Below are positions 24,429-39,648 of a stretch of DNA of 64,000 nucleotides, one piece after another. Made by a program: the position numbers and the translations under genes. Below the pieces are notes generated by a model, which worked only from the letters and a program-made list of their open reading frames with translations, was not told the DNA's origin and did not search any database. The number at the start of each line of letters is the position of its first letter. Position 1 is the stretch's first letter. This DNA comes from Brachycybe producta (taxonomy: Eukaryota > Arthropoda > Diplopoda > Playtdesmida > Andrognathidae), in assembly GCA_036925085.1 (NCBI GenBank), contig JAUPFP010000005.1, positions 9,244,498-9,308,497 of the forward strand. The letters run 5' to 3'.

Positions 24429-25494
24429 CATATATAAAATAAAATAAAAACTAGAATTTTAGTTACAATTTAATGTAGAAGAGTCATATTTTCTTCTTTT
24501 TATCTCTTTCATGTTTGAAGAAAAAAAATTTTCGAAAAAAAATTTCTAATTTAAAAAAACTTATAGAAACTTTAATTAGAAAGTAGAAGAAAAAATGAAT
24601 TAAGAAACTATTGAAGCATTCATTTTAATATAATTTAATACTCGAATTGTACTTTTTTCCTTTCTTTTTCTTTACAAATATTTAACTAATTAAGAAATTG
24701 TAGACATTATGCAATAATGTTTACCATTTCTAATTTGTAATAATTTTCACACTTTTTTTGCTCGTTGTATTTATTGTACAATGAAAAGAAGAAGAAAAAA
24801 AGATAGAAGAAACACATGGGGATCAAGGTAAACACTGTGCTTGGGAAAACAATGTTTAATGCCAAATGTTTCCAATTTCTTTTGAGAGAAAAAAAATTGT
24901 TAACTGAAGCATTCTTTTCTTATGATGTGAATAAAAAATAAAGGTTCCATTTGCATTTATGACGTTTACTGTGTGTGTTGTGTATGTTGAAAATTCTACT
25001 TTGCTGTTTATTGTTGATGGTGCTTCAACATTTTTGTACAAAAACCTTTCTAACAATTGATACTATACATGTATCTTTATACCATTGATAGACTTTTTTT
25101 TTAGTTTTTTCCACAAGTAAACATTTTATAGATGCATATTTGAATAGGATTCACTGAAATAGAAGAATGGGAGACATTTTTCTCATATATAGGATTAAAT
25201 CTTATATTGCATCTTTTAACATTCAAAAATTTTATTATAAATTGAGTTCTATATAGAACTTTCCGTATATGTGTGTATGTGTATATAAGTGCATATATGA
25301 TCATAATGTCGATAGTGATCACAATCAAGAAAAGATACATATATATTTACTAGATAGACACATATGACTATAAGGACAAAATAAAGTGATAAGATCTATC
25401 TAGTTACAATTGGAATACATTTACTTTTACATTCAAATTTTAAATGAGCTTCTATTAGTAGCTTTCGCAGATGTGGGTCTATATTATAAACTTA

Positions 25495-25549
<55 letters not shown>

Positions 25550-28500
25550 TTTGCCTCTTGTCTTTTTGTATGAATATGAAATAATGTTCTTAGAGGTTCA
25601 CATGATAAATGATAAAATTCCCTATTCAAGGATTTAGTTTACAGACAATTGATTTTTATCTAAAGATTTACATCAAAACCGTTTGTCCTCCAGCATTTTA
25701 TTATTATTATTTTTTTTTTTCAATCAAGACTCAACACATTTTTGTTTGTTAAATTTTACATGAACTTTTAAGAAAATACACACATTTGTAATTTTTTTTT
25801 TCTCTTTTTTTTTTGCAATTTGTAGAAATGTGTAATTCAATCAGAATTACTCATTTTACTTATATTCTCTAAACAAATCAATGATTTAGATATTTGAGAA
25901 GAAATTTCTTTTTCTGTTGTTGTTTTTTGACCATGTATTCAAATGGCTTAAAACCTACACAGAAGTAATTCTTGAGTTGGATTTGTTTTATATAGGAAAG
26001 TTTTAATGTCTTTGAAGTTTTTGATAAAGTTTTTATATTGAGTTTTTTTATCCGTTTGGTTTTAAATTACTATTCGAGTTTAATAAAGGTTATTTTTTGA
26101 ATGGGTCTTTATGCGTAATCTACAAAACTTATATAGCAATATATATGGTGAAATAAATGTTATGTGTTTTTTGTTTTCCTTTTGTTGCTGACCAAATTTT
26201 GGTCCTTTTTATTGACATTGTAAAATTACACCTTCTATACTTTAGAAAGTTGTTGTCCAATATAAAAGCTAGGCTAAAAAACTGCGAAATTGAGACAAAA
26301 AAAAGTATAGAAAATAAACTGCTGCATGGGGAGGGGGCTATGTAATAAGTAAAGTCAGTTTCCATTGATCCAACATCAGAAACATTCATTTTCTTTTTTG
26401 AAGAAGGCAAAAGAATGCTTTTGAGAGTCAAATGTCCATTTTGTCAGATCTTTTGATCGCCTTCAAAAAAAAATGTTATTTATTCTGTCTGATTGTATTG
26501 TGTCAAAACTGCATTACGTGACAAGTTGGAAAATTTGAGTCCAAACTTTTTTTTCTTTCTGAACAAATGTTGTTAAGGAACAAAGAGGAATTGGTCATCG
26601 GATGAGGACCACTAGTGGACAGTGTCCAGTGCAGAAGAAAAAAAAAGTCAGAAACGTGACACAAGCTTTTAAGGCAGAGTAGTTGACCAATTTAAGAAAA
26701 TCAAATGACATTTGTTTTTTTGGCTTATTTTTAGCTGCTTTTTAAGATAATGTAACCATGCAATGTTGAATTTATTGACGATAGTTTCTAGTATATAAGC
26801 ACCTAAATACATGTATTGTAGGCTTATTTTTAGTATAAACCTATTTTATATTATGACTCGATGTTGTATTACAAGGTCCGAGTTTGTCAAAATTTATTAG
26901 TTTATAAATAAATCCGTATTATAGGTGAAATGCTATCTACTTTTTAAGTGTCTGAATGTAACAAATTCACAGAAAAAAAATCATTGTTATAGTCAAAAGG
27001 AATTTTCATCACAAACTTCAAAAAATATATATAACATTCTCAAAGATGTCAATCAACTTCTTATCATTTAAATGTGAAGTTCAAATTTAAGATGACTGAA
27101 TAGAGATTTATAAAATAGTAACATTTTTTTCTCAAGAGCGACTTTGCGATGTTTTCTGAAAAGCTGATTTTAGAACTTAAATTTGAGTCATTTTCAAACT
27201 TACTTATTAGTAATGTGGTTATCTATTTTGAATTTCTATAAAAAGTTTATTTTTAAAGATCACAAAAACCCATTTAGCATAATTGTCAACTTTTTCAGTT
27301 GATATTAAAAAAAATCATATTGCATAAATGTTAGCCACCTCATTGAAAAGTGTTAATATTGGAACAAATGTATATGTTACGGAGAGACGGACTGACCTAC
27401 CAGACATTTTGACAATATGTCGCATAGGTTGAGGGCCAGATTTTACGTTATAATGCCTGATTTCATAATGAAACGTAATGAAAATTAATATTTTTAGCAG
27501 TAGAAAATTTAAAAAAATATTTTGAGTAAATATGTTTGAAACATAATAATAATTTCGCAAGGACTTTTTTTTAACAAAAATGTACTCGCTACGCTCAGTC
27601 AGTCCAAAATAGCAAAAGATGACACATTTATTGAGGTGAAAAATGAAAATAGAACCAAAGTGGTAGAGTTCTAAAAATTTGTGGATTTTTCTTAGATCCA
27701 GGTAAATAAATAATATTCTCGTGTCGTTTAGTTACCTCAGTCCGTCCCTGATGTTCCCATGACTAATATTAACAGCCCGGATTTGACCGCCTGTACCTGG
27801 CCTTAAATTTGTTTTCATAGTGGAGCAAACTTTTTTTTATTATTTAATTTCTCAAAAAGGAAAACCTCTTAATTTTTTTTCTCTAAGTCTGTAATATTTA
27901 TCAATGTGGCAGTGAATCAAACAAATTAATGATGGTTCATTTAATTTACTTATATAGTTGTGCAAACAAAAAAACCTATGAACGTGATTCGTTATATTTT
28001 AGTAATAAAACCAAGTTTTATTTCATTTGGGGTTATCCATGTGTTGTTTTTTTTTTTTGCTTTAGCTAGCTTTATATTGTTAGTCAAATGAAGATGGGTT
28101 CTTCAAAGTACCACATTCTGTTAGGTATTCCCTCAGTCATCGTTATTTTTTTTACCGTTTTATTATCGAGGAAATCAACCCCTTGCTATATTATATATAG
28201 TTTAATGGTAAAAACAAATGGGAACACCAAAGTTATACACACTAGTATAAGAAAGCAAATGGTAACAAAAACTGTTTATGTTGGAAGAAAAGAGTTTTTT
28301 ATTTTATTTTCCTAAGTTATTCGTTAGCTAATAATTTTGAAGAGATCTTCAAACCTAAGATGTTTTTCATCCACGCTTCAAAGAAAATTCAAAATGATTT
28401 CTCGTGAAGAAGGAAGAAGAAGAAAGAAAAAAAAACACAAGTAGTTTTATTCTTTTTGTCAAAACGTTGTCATTGATTTAATCCATTGCAATCTACTCCA

Positions 28501-28673
28501 TTCTTATACTTTTCTTAGCATTCAAAAAAAACATTTAAATTTATAAAATAATGTATATTTTATAAAATATATATTAATGTAGGGGCCTCCAAAAATTTGT
28601 ATTTAATATCAATACATCGCTAAATCCTAAAATGATTTTTTAGAAGTTAGTGTTTAACATTTGACATCAAGTA
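24429..28673. other. AT-rich stretch, no gene seen
   Basis: Contains (TA)n at 25498-25542. A weak inversion (gagacggactgac near 27381 and tcagtccgtccc near 27736) may mark a decayed foldback element. No supported gene. Confidence 0.45.
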
Positions 28674-28832
28674 TAATTACTGAGGCTTATTATAAGGTAC
28701 TACTAATTATTCAATTATCTTGTGATGTGAAAGATCTCATGTGCATTGGGTGTTGAGGCTGCATAGAAGAACATATAATATATCGACATTTCTATCGGAA
28801 TAAGTAGTACCGTGTAATAAGCCTCAATGTAA
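28674..28832. repeat. Foldback element with TGAGGCTTATTA ends
   Basis: tgaggcttattataaggtac and tactaatt at 28681 are inverted as aataagtagtaccgtgtaat and aagcctca ending at 28826. Outer aattac/gtaatt also pair. About 150 bp, non-coding. Confidence 0.65.
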
Positions 28833-31800
28833 TTGTCACATTGATCACAATAGTGACTACTTTGTATTTAAGATGTATGTAAGGTAAATGGGGCTAAGTG
28901 CAATTATGGGGCAAATGCAGCAATTGACAATCATTTACTAAGTTTTACACAAACACTCTTTTGCTATTATAAAATATTAATTGTGTAATTTGAACTTTTT
29001 CCCTTAAGACTAAGCGTCATATAAAAGTAAATAATATTTAAACATTTTAAGAAGTATAACAGATTGTGTTGCACTAGCCCCAGTTTTTTATTGGAGTAAT
29101 TACCTTGTACACACATGAGTTAAATGAATTCAAATTAAATGTGTTTAGGTGTGTTAGGTGTGTTTAGTGTATTAATTATACGTAATCCAGTTAAGCACAG
29201 GAACACCAAATAAAAAATTGACTTTATTATTAATATTTTACATTGAAATACTAAATCAATATTTTGTCAATAGTTTGTATATATAGTATTATTTAAGTAT
29301 TAACTCAATATTTTCAGATTATTAACTGAATAAATTAAATTCGTCATATTGTTTGTTTGCCCTTCACAGGGCTCTGTAGAACACGTTTATTATTTAAATG
29401 CATTTAAATTATCAGGTGTGTACTAGGTATTAGTTTATGATGACTGTACATTTGGTTTGCACTTGCTCTGTTATGTATGGCACAAGTGTGGACTATCGCT
29501 ATTTACGCTTTAAAAAATAATTATTTTGAATAACATATAAAAAGTCTGAATAAGAGACATTTTCTGTATTTAATTAAGGACATATAAAGCTTCAAAACTA
29601 AAACAAAAACATATCCCTAGTTGCATATTTTAGGGCTTGTCGATTTTTGGGTCACACTTACCCCATATTTACCATGTGTATTATTTGTCAAGGAGCCAAC
29701 TTTTTTATTCTTAATTTTTCCATTAAAATATCTTTTTTTACTTAATTTTATCATATTTATCATATTTAGTTGTATGTGTGTATATATAAACTTTATTTTA
29801 CAAGCCTTATAATTGTTCATAAATGTGACTACTAATAATTTCTAAAGGACACATCCGAGAAGCAACATTGAGAAAAAGTGTTTTAAAAATTAGAAGAGCA
29901 CCTGAATCATGCAATAGCATTTTGCAATTAAACAAATTTATATTTTGAGCTTTTGCACCAGCTTCTAGTGCAAAACTACTATCGAAAATTTGATTTTGTC
30001 ATACATATGAGAATCTTCTTATGTGATTAACTTACTGTTCTAGTGTCTAAAAAAATTAAAGCAATGTTTTACTTTTTTGCGGAAATTATATACATTATAT
30101 CAGTGGATGTTATAATTAATAATTAATTTTAGACGACTTTTAATTCAAAATTCACTTACAAGTTACGCAACTAAGTACTTTTACGAAATATTGAATTTAC
30201 ATACAAACTACTTGTAATTTTAAAAAATAAAAGACAGATTTTAAAGGTTAAAAGTTGTTTGTGTAACTTTGACGTAATTTGGCTTAAGAAATAGCCATTC
30301 CCATCTTTTTTTTCACAATAAGTCTATCTGTTGTCATGACAACAACACAGATATTAGACAAAAACCTATATAGCTGTATGTATTTTTGCCTGTGGTGATA
30401 CTCATAGGATGCGTTTTTTTTTTGTCACATATGCATACATAGCCCATGTATGTTTGTATTCTCTTTTTTATATATATTATATATAAAGTGACACCAAAAA
30501 ATCCCGACGAAGTATTGATTTTTTTTTTCTTAATTTTCTTCTATCCCTCATTCCCTTGTGTCTCTTCTATCTACATTTTTACCCCCTCGTTTTTCATCCA
30601 GTTATATATTTTTTTTATCCTCCAACCCAACACCCATCCTCTACCCCTCAGAAAAATTACCCTCTTTTTTTCTCTGTACTCTTGAAGGCTTATTGATCCT
30701 TCGTTATTCAAAAAAGATCAATTAGAATTGCTGAACTGCATTTTTTATCTCCCAAATGTATTTTCATTAGCAAGTCTCTTTTTTTGTGTGTGTGTATTTT
30801 AATGTAGTTGTTCATAGACCTCTTTTCTACATTGAAAATGAGGTAAATCTATAGAAGAAGAAAAAATGGTTGACAATCTTAACCTTTTTTTAAAAAAAAT
30901 CATAAAAAGTCTATAAATAAATATAAACAAGCTACTGTATGACGTTCCATTAATCTACTTTGTTAGTTTTAAAAAAAACAGACAATATGAAACATTTATA
31001 TACATTTTATACAAAATATAAATTATTTATTATAATTAGCATAATTAACGTTGATTGGGACATTTAAATTTGTATGTGATATACTTTATTTTAGTTTTAT
31101 GAATTTATAAAGAAGAAATGGTTGAGAAGCCAATTTGTTATTTATTTTAATTTATTGTTATTTATTTATTTTAAAGTTGGGTCATTTTAAATTTTAAAAC
31201 TCACATAAAAAAGCTTAATTTGAAAAATATTAAACCACATTCAATTTTTTCTTCATTTTGCACCTGAAAGACATAATAAGCAGTGCTCAAAATACATTTA
31301 CTATTTTTTTAAAAAACAAAAAAACACCTTAAGGTGGTGTTCTGGGCATTTTTTGATTTCCTTAAGACGAGGCCAAGAGGCAAATAATATTTCCCGGGCT
31401 GTTTTTTCTTCTTCTTCTTCCGGTACGCTCCTAAAATTTAAAATCCACAATAAAAAATAATATTGAGTCTCATTTAACGATCAAAATTAAATCAATAAAG
31501 TGGGCCACATAAAATCTATGGGTGTTCCGCGTGATTGGAAAAAAAAAATGGAGACCTCCTGCTTTAGGTCATTAGAAACATTAATAAGGAAACTTTAGCC
31601 AATTTTTGTCTGAAAGAAAAATAAAGGAAATATACTGAAGTTAGTGATACAACAACATATATAATTAAAGTACAGTGGTTTCAGATATTTGCTACACTCT
31701 GTAATATTTGTGAACTAAGAACATAAGACTCGTAATTTGTGTTCTTATGATATTGAATGAGTTCTTTTAATTCTATAGCATTTTTTTTTCATTAACGGTT

Positions 31801-31954
31801 GAGTGGAAATAAAAAAAAAATGTTACCAAGATTAATAACGACTAGTTGATGAGGACAATACTAAGTATAAATGGTCGATTGATTTTTTTTTCGTCTCTTT
31901 ATTTCTCTGAACATAGCAGAAAATTAATTATCCAATAATGAAACTCGAAGCCTA
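28833..31954. other. AT-rich stretch, no gene seen
   Basis: A decayed family A foldback fragment is recognisable at about 31170-31300. Otherwise only low-complexity sequence. Confidence 0.45.
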
Positions 31955-31960
31955 ATATAT

Positions 31961-32032
<72 letters not shown>

Positions 32033-32034
32033 AG
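31955..32034. repeat. (TA)n microsatellite
   Basis: About 80 bp of TA dinucleotides with two or three interruptions. Confidence 0.9.
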
Positions 32035-32188
32035 TATATTAAAGTGCAATTATCACACGAAGTCAATGGAAGAAAATTACACATTAGCACATGAAGAAGA
32101 TTTAGAATGTATAGAAAGAAAGTGGGTTTTAAATAGAAGAAAAAAAGTTAATTTTTTATAAATTTTTTTAAAAAATAAAACTACTATA

Positions 32189-32405
32189 CAGTAGAACGTT
32201 GATTATCGGAACTAATGTCGGACATGACTATAGTCCTGATAATCAATAGTTCATATAATCGAACTCCCATTAAAAAAAGTGGAGAAAAGTAAGAAAAAAC
32301 AGATTTCAAAGAATTTTTTTTATTTCCATAATTAATATTTCCATAAGAATAAGTAAAAAAAAATGATTCCGATAACCCAATGTTCTGATAATCGACGTTC
32401 TACTG
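32189..32405. mobile_element. pogo/Tigger-like MITE, TA target duplication
   Basis: Terminal repeats CAGTAGAACGTTGATTATCG and, inverted, CAGTAGAACGTCGATTATCA. TA flanks both ends (32187-32188 and 32406-32407). The CAGTAGAAC-(N)-GATTATC terminus and TA duplication are typical of pogo-type Tc1/mariner non-autonomous elements. A second inverted pair (tgattatcggaactaatgtc/ cctgataatcaatagttc) lies within the left half. No transposase. Confidence 0.75.
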
Positions 32406-33679
32406 TAATATACAAAATATATATTCATTTTGCCAAAATATCTCTGGTCATTGATACTAATGAATCATTTTTTTAGGACTTCATTGAGAACAATATGTTC
32501 ATTAGTAATATCTTTCATAGAATTGAAGTAAATTACATAGTGTATAATTTGTATGGCAAATATATTGTTACTTAAGTTATGACTTCGGAGGGGAATAATT
32601 AGGAGGAGAAGGTGGAATTATTGTTTCTACTATTGGGCCTATATGTTAAAAATCATGTATGAACAATGGTTTACAAATGAAGCAGCTAAATACTCTTTTT
32701 CATTGAGACATGTACAGTATAATCATCTTTGTATGTTTTTTGTATCTAATATAGCATTCCCCTTCTAAGTTATCACAAAATAATAATAATAATAAAGCAT
32801 TGTTTAGGTTTTATAGTTTTAGAAAGTTTTAAATGGAAATTAACAGTGACATTCAACAGTTGACTCAACAATGATTTTTTTTATACAATAAATAACCCAA
32901 GTAGTACAACATGTTTGCCCAATATACGAATTTATGTTGGCAGTTGGTGACAATCTTTTGGCCCAGCATTTTTTGCCCAAAAATCATAATATCAGTCATT
33001 GATGCCAGGTTCAACTATTGTTGGGCCGTCGAGTACAGCTAATAGTGGGACCAACGGCCAAACACAATGGTTGTCCTGATGATTATACACCAACTTCTTT
33101 GCATAAACGCCAACAGTTGCGACTGCATTGGTTCCTTGTTGGCACGCTGCCTGAGAATGTTGTAGTGCAGCTAAAATGTCACCTGTTTTAAAAAAATGAT
33201 TGTCACTAATTACAAAAGGTACGCAATTAAAATGGACAATTGGACAATTTTTAACAGATAATCACCATTTATTTCTAGGAAAGCTAAAACGTATTTGAAA
33301 AAATTTAACTAAGTTATTGAATTTTTAAATTTTTTCATTTCTATAATTACAAATACCAAAAAAAAACATGACACTAAGGAAAGGATTAAGTAAACCTAAA
33401 GTATTAAGATAAAACAGCAACTTTATTATTTTAATCAATTTCATATCAGATGAAATCTTTAATCCAATTATTTTTAATTTGTATTTTCTCAAACGATTTT
33501 TTCTAGTATAAGAAATTATTAGAAAACTGCAGTTTAATATTTAAAATTAATAATTTCCACTATTTAACGATGGAGGCGCCACATGATGGATACGCTACAC
33601 AATCAATATTGGTGGGAATATTTTTCCTTTTTAAAAAATTGTCAAAATAAAATATGCCACCATGAGAGTTCCGAGTTTC
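32406..33679. other. AT-rich stretch with a GC-richer repeat-like patch
   Basis: 32930-33180 is less AT-rich and carries phrases (gttggcagttggtgac, ggcccagcatt, ccaacggcc) reminiscent of 54080-54460 (ggccagcatg, ccaacatttatggccggc). This may be a shared old repeat; I could not align the two properly. Confidence 0.3.
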
Positions 33680-34125
33680 GAGTTTCTAACAAACTTTCAA
33701 TTAATTAATTTATTTTGAAAGATGTAATCATGTTCTACGTTCTATTCTATTAATTTTATCTTTCAAAATAAACTTTTTATGGTAGTTTGAAAAAGTAAAC
33801 GTTAATAGGTTTGGGCTTTTTAAAACTGTCATGAAAAGTTTATTTTGAAAGATAGAGAAAAACTATAAAAATACGTTTTTGTTTTAGATACTAGAAGGGT
33901 AACTCAAGTCACTTAAAGGTTGTTTTTCATATTGATATCATTCAAAATAAGCTTTTTTTTGTCAAGAAAAAGTTTATTTTGGAAATATATCAACATGAAA
34001 TTGCCCTTAAGTAATTGCACTACCCTTCTAGTTTCTAGAAGACTTTCTAGTTTCTCATCATTTTATTACCTGAAAGACAGAATAATCAGAGATAGAAAAT
34101 CAGCTGTCCGTAAATCTATTAGGAT
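33680..34125. repeat. Compound foldback family A copy
   Basis: Shows three successive alternations of 'tttattttgaaagat' and its complement 'atctttcaaaataaactttt', then the usual right end (ctagtttctagaagactttc, gacagaataatcagagat). Two nested or rearranged family A copies would explain it. Confidence 0.6.
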
Positions 34126-34206
34126 CAGAGAGATTGTGCCCTACGGCAGCCTACGTAATAAGAAAGCTTGATAGGTAGGTCATAGCCTCCTATAGGATCT
34201 ATGGGA

Positions 34207-34319
34207 GGCCCGAGGGCCCTCGGTTTGTCAGGGGCCTCCAAGGGCTCTTCGGTTCGTCCGGTCCCCCGAGGGCCCCTCAGTTCGTCAGGGGCCTCCGAGG
34301 GCCCCTCAGTTCATCAGGG
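34207..34319. repeat. GC-rich tandem repeat, about 29-bp unit
   Basis: About 3.5 copies of CAGTTCGTCAGGGGCCTCCGAGGGCCCCT. Striking GC content in an AT-rich region. The plus-strand open frame across it reads as a low-complexity Gly/Ser/Pro peptide and is not supported as a gene. Confidence 0.75.
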
Positions 34320-34700
34320 TCTTTATCTCATTCTGTTCTTGAGTTGTTTGACCCACAAACTCTGGAATCCAGACATACATTCTTTTTTGCCCCTTTTCTT
34401 GCATGATCCTATAAAGGCCTGGCTCAAATGTCCTATTGTGTTTACTAACTAACCCAATTGTTTTCAGCCCTAACTCATTCATTTGTACTGCTGCCTGTGA
34501 ACTTGGCAGTGCATTAATCAAGGGCCATTTTAAAGGAAGGTGGCCCATTTGATAATTGTGTCTGGCTCAATCAACTCTTTCAATGTACTTTCTAGCCCAA
34601 TTGCGTCCTGCTCTGGCCCATTCATTTGTACAGCCAACTTCACAGATGTTCTGACAACCTCACTTAAAAGAATTTTAACTGTATAAATACATTAAATTTA
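34306..34700 (-). other. Coding-like minus-strand sequence, unrecognised
   Basis: Two adjacent open stretches in different frames read on the minus strand: one ending at about 34548 and one of 80 codons at 34306-34548. Both contain a related phrase (A-V-Q-M-N followed by a motif with A/T-I-G-L), so the segment includes an internal duplication. Composition is less AT-rich than its surroundings. It could be a decayed host-gene or transposon coding fragment. I recognise no family. Confidence 0.25.
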
Positions 34701-34734
34701 AGATTATTTTAAAAATTAAAAAATGTTAAAAATT

Positions 34735-34828
34735 ACAGGACACCACCAAGGTTTGAACCAACAAACACCAGACCAGAAGGCAAGTGAAATAAACTCACAG
34801 CTAAACTGACAACTGCACCTGCACATCT
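34735..34828 (-). mobile_element. Possible tRNA-derived SINE head
   Basis: On the minus strand, 'ggtgcagttgtcagtttagc' followed about 45 nt later by 'ttggttcaaaccttggtgg' resembles the A-box region and B-box (GGTTCAAACC) of a tRNA-derived SINE promoter. It does not fold as an intact tRNA that I can draw. Evidence is limited to this one copy. Confidence 0.35.
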
Positions 34829-34900
34829 AATAAATTATACTTAGGAACCTTGCTAACCTTGAATGTTTCATAAAACAAAATTTAAAAAAAATTCAGCCAA

Positions 34901-35320
34901 AGTAGATGGAGCCACCGTCTCCATTAAAACATTTTTGCTAAAAAGCAAAAACTTTTTTTGGAGGTATAGGATTTTTAACATAGAACTTTTTTAATTAATG
35001 TTTGAAATGTTTGAAGACAGGCGGCGCTATAATCAACTATTACATAGAGTCTATGTATAAAGTGTTAGGTTAGGTTAGGTTAGTGGGTTAGTGTTAGGTT
35101 AGAGTATAAGAGGGAAAATTTAAAATTCTAAAAAATATAATCAACTCATGTTTAAGCAAACAACAATAGATGGCGCCAGCATCTTCATTAGAAAATCTTG
35201 CTAAATTTTTGAAGAAGAAAATTTTTTGTTTCTAATTTTTAATTAATTTTCAGATAAAGGTGGCGCTATAATCAACTATTACTTTATTACATAGACTCCT
35301 TGTATAAAGAAGAATTAGGT
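34901..35320. repeat. Direct duplication sharing TAGATGG-GCC and GGCGCTATAATCAACTAT
   Basis: 'tagatggagccaccgtctcc..ttgctaaa' (34903) recurs as 'tagatggcgccagcatcttc..ttgctaaa' (35167), and 'ggcgctataatcaactatta' (35023) recurs at 35262. 'Catagagtctatgtataaag' and 'catagactccttgtataaag' follow each. The offset is about 240-263 bp. Confidence 0.65.
35065..35083 (+). repeat. Short (TTAGG)n tract
   Basis: TTAGGTTAGGTTAGGTTAG, nearly four units of the arthropod-type telomere repeat, with degenerate units continuing to about 35102. It sits inside the direct duplication above. It is too short and internal to be a telomere. Confidence 0.7.
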
Positions 35321-35340
35321 TAGGTCTAAGTGTGGCGTTT

Positions 35341-35462
35341 GGAACCAGCACAATAAATTCGTTTGCCCCGCTCTTTTATGGACATCAGACCAAATATCAA
35401 CCAATTAGAAATTGCTGATCCTCATTTAAGGGCGGGGCAAACGAATTTCTTGTGGTGGATCC
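35341..35462. repeat. Foldback element, family C-related (short)
   Basis: Left 'aattcgtttgccccgc' and right 'gcggggcaaacgaattt' are inverted, with ggaacca/tggatcc at the edges. The interior phrase 'cagaccaaatatcaaccaat' is shared with the family C copies at 35648 and 48299. Confidence 0.65.
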
Positions 35463-35647
35463 AATGAAATGTGATGCCAGAACCTTTTTAGATTAAATAT
35501 GGCAACCAAAATATGGTAATTAGGTATTTTTCTAATTAATGAATAGTTTGAATACTTTAAATAGAAACGCTAAATGCAAACTCCTACTTGGTTTATATAA
35601 GAACTACTAGTGCTGGGTCTGAGCAAGATGGCGGCTATTTTCCTCCA

Positions 35648-35843
35648 CAGGCATCTGTAGACAGCTTCAGAATTGGCCCCGCCTTTTTATGAGCGTCATC
35701 AATTTCTAATTTGTTTGTTACTGGGTCTGATGTCTTATGCCCCGCCCCTTTTTATTTTTAATTGGTTGATATTTGGTCTGACGCTCATAAAGGGCGGAGC
35801 CAATGAGGGCGGGGCCAATTCTAACGCTGCCTACAAATGCCTG
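35648..35843. repeat. Foldback element, family C (copy 1)
   Basis: Left end caggcatctgtagacagctt and right end ctgcctacaaatgcctg are inverted. Inner 'cccgcctttttatgagcgtc' pairs with 'gacgctcataaagggcgg', and 'ggccccgcc' with 'ggcggggcc'. The copy at 48299-48489 matches almost throughout. It lies less than 400 bp upstream of the VPS4 start region. Confidence 0.75.
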
Positions 35844-36099
35844 TTTTTCTTCCCACCCAAATTTTTAACTTCACTAAAGTCACGTGATGTTGTCTTGCGT
35901 ACACCCCTAAACATGACGGAAAAGTCTACCATTGCACGCGCTCTCCTCTTTTTTCTTATTTCTATTTGTATAACGTTGTAAGAATAGTGGATATTAAATT
36001 TAGTAAGTAAGTAGTTTAATATTGTTGTTTATTGAATTTGTATCAAATTGAATTATTTCCGTCAACAGTGATTCCATTTCTCCTTTTCTTTCAACTGGA

Positions 36100-36238
36100 G
36101 TCTTAGAAACCGGATGTGACGTTTACGATCGGCCATATTGTTACTTCATGTAATAGTAGTTTTTCATTTTTTCACGACGTTTCTCACTTAATTTTTACAT
36201 ACATTTCACCCAAATTACTACAAATATCAAGTAAAAAA
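36100..36238 (+). promoter_or_regulatory. Probable VPS4 promoter / 5' UTR
   Basis: The interval directly upstream of the VPS4 ATG contains CCGGATGTGACG, which resembles ETS and CRE half-sites, and CGGCCATATTG, which resembles a YY1 site. No TATA box is evident. This reading rests on motif resemblance and position only. Confidence 0.3.
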
Positions 36239-39331
<3,093 letters not shown>

Positions 39332-39642
39332 TGTAATTTCATTCTGTCTCTCCTTTTTTCATCTTGATCGTCTTTAAATTTAAAATATGAAATTACAAAT
39401 CATGTAAAATATAGTTCTTTGTTATTGTTTTCGATCTTCCTTTTAACGTGTAAATAATTAACAACTTATAGAAAAGAGTCGCTTGTTGACGGGCGGAAAT
39501 ATTTGTGTGTATGTTCTTTAAAGATGTTTATGAATTGTCCTGGGGGGGGGGGGGGGTAAATGAATAAGAGTTACATTTTTTTATTTGTTTCATCATAAAA
39601 GGGTTGAGGGATGTGATGTGCTCCGTATACACATATACTACA

Positions 39643-39648
39643 AATAAA
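39643..39648 (+). terminator. Candidate poly(A) signal for VPS4
   Basis: AATAAA about 310 nt after the VPS4 stop. No closer canonical hexamer was noticed; unproven. Confidence 0.3.

Noticed and set aside
27375-27755. Foldback element based on ACGGACTGA/TCAGTCCGT
   Set aside because: The paired text is only about 12-16 bp and the rest does not align; too weak to list as a feature.
34201-34452. Gly/Ser/Pro-rich plus-strand open frame
   Set aside because: The first half is the 29-bp GC-rich tandem repeat; the remainder is antisense to better coding-like sequence.
34735-34828. Functional tRNA gene
   Set aside because: There is a B-box-like motif, but I cannot draw a complete cloverleaf with an acceptor stem; SINE-like at best.
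35065-35083. Telomere
   Set aside because: Fewer than four units, internal, flanked by ordinary sequence on both sides.
1-36000. CRISPR array, rRNA or bacterial-type features
   Set aside because: Repeats here are inverted, tandem or microsatellite; there are no regularly spaced direct repeats with unique spacers, and the genome is eukaryotic.
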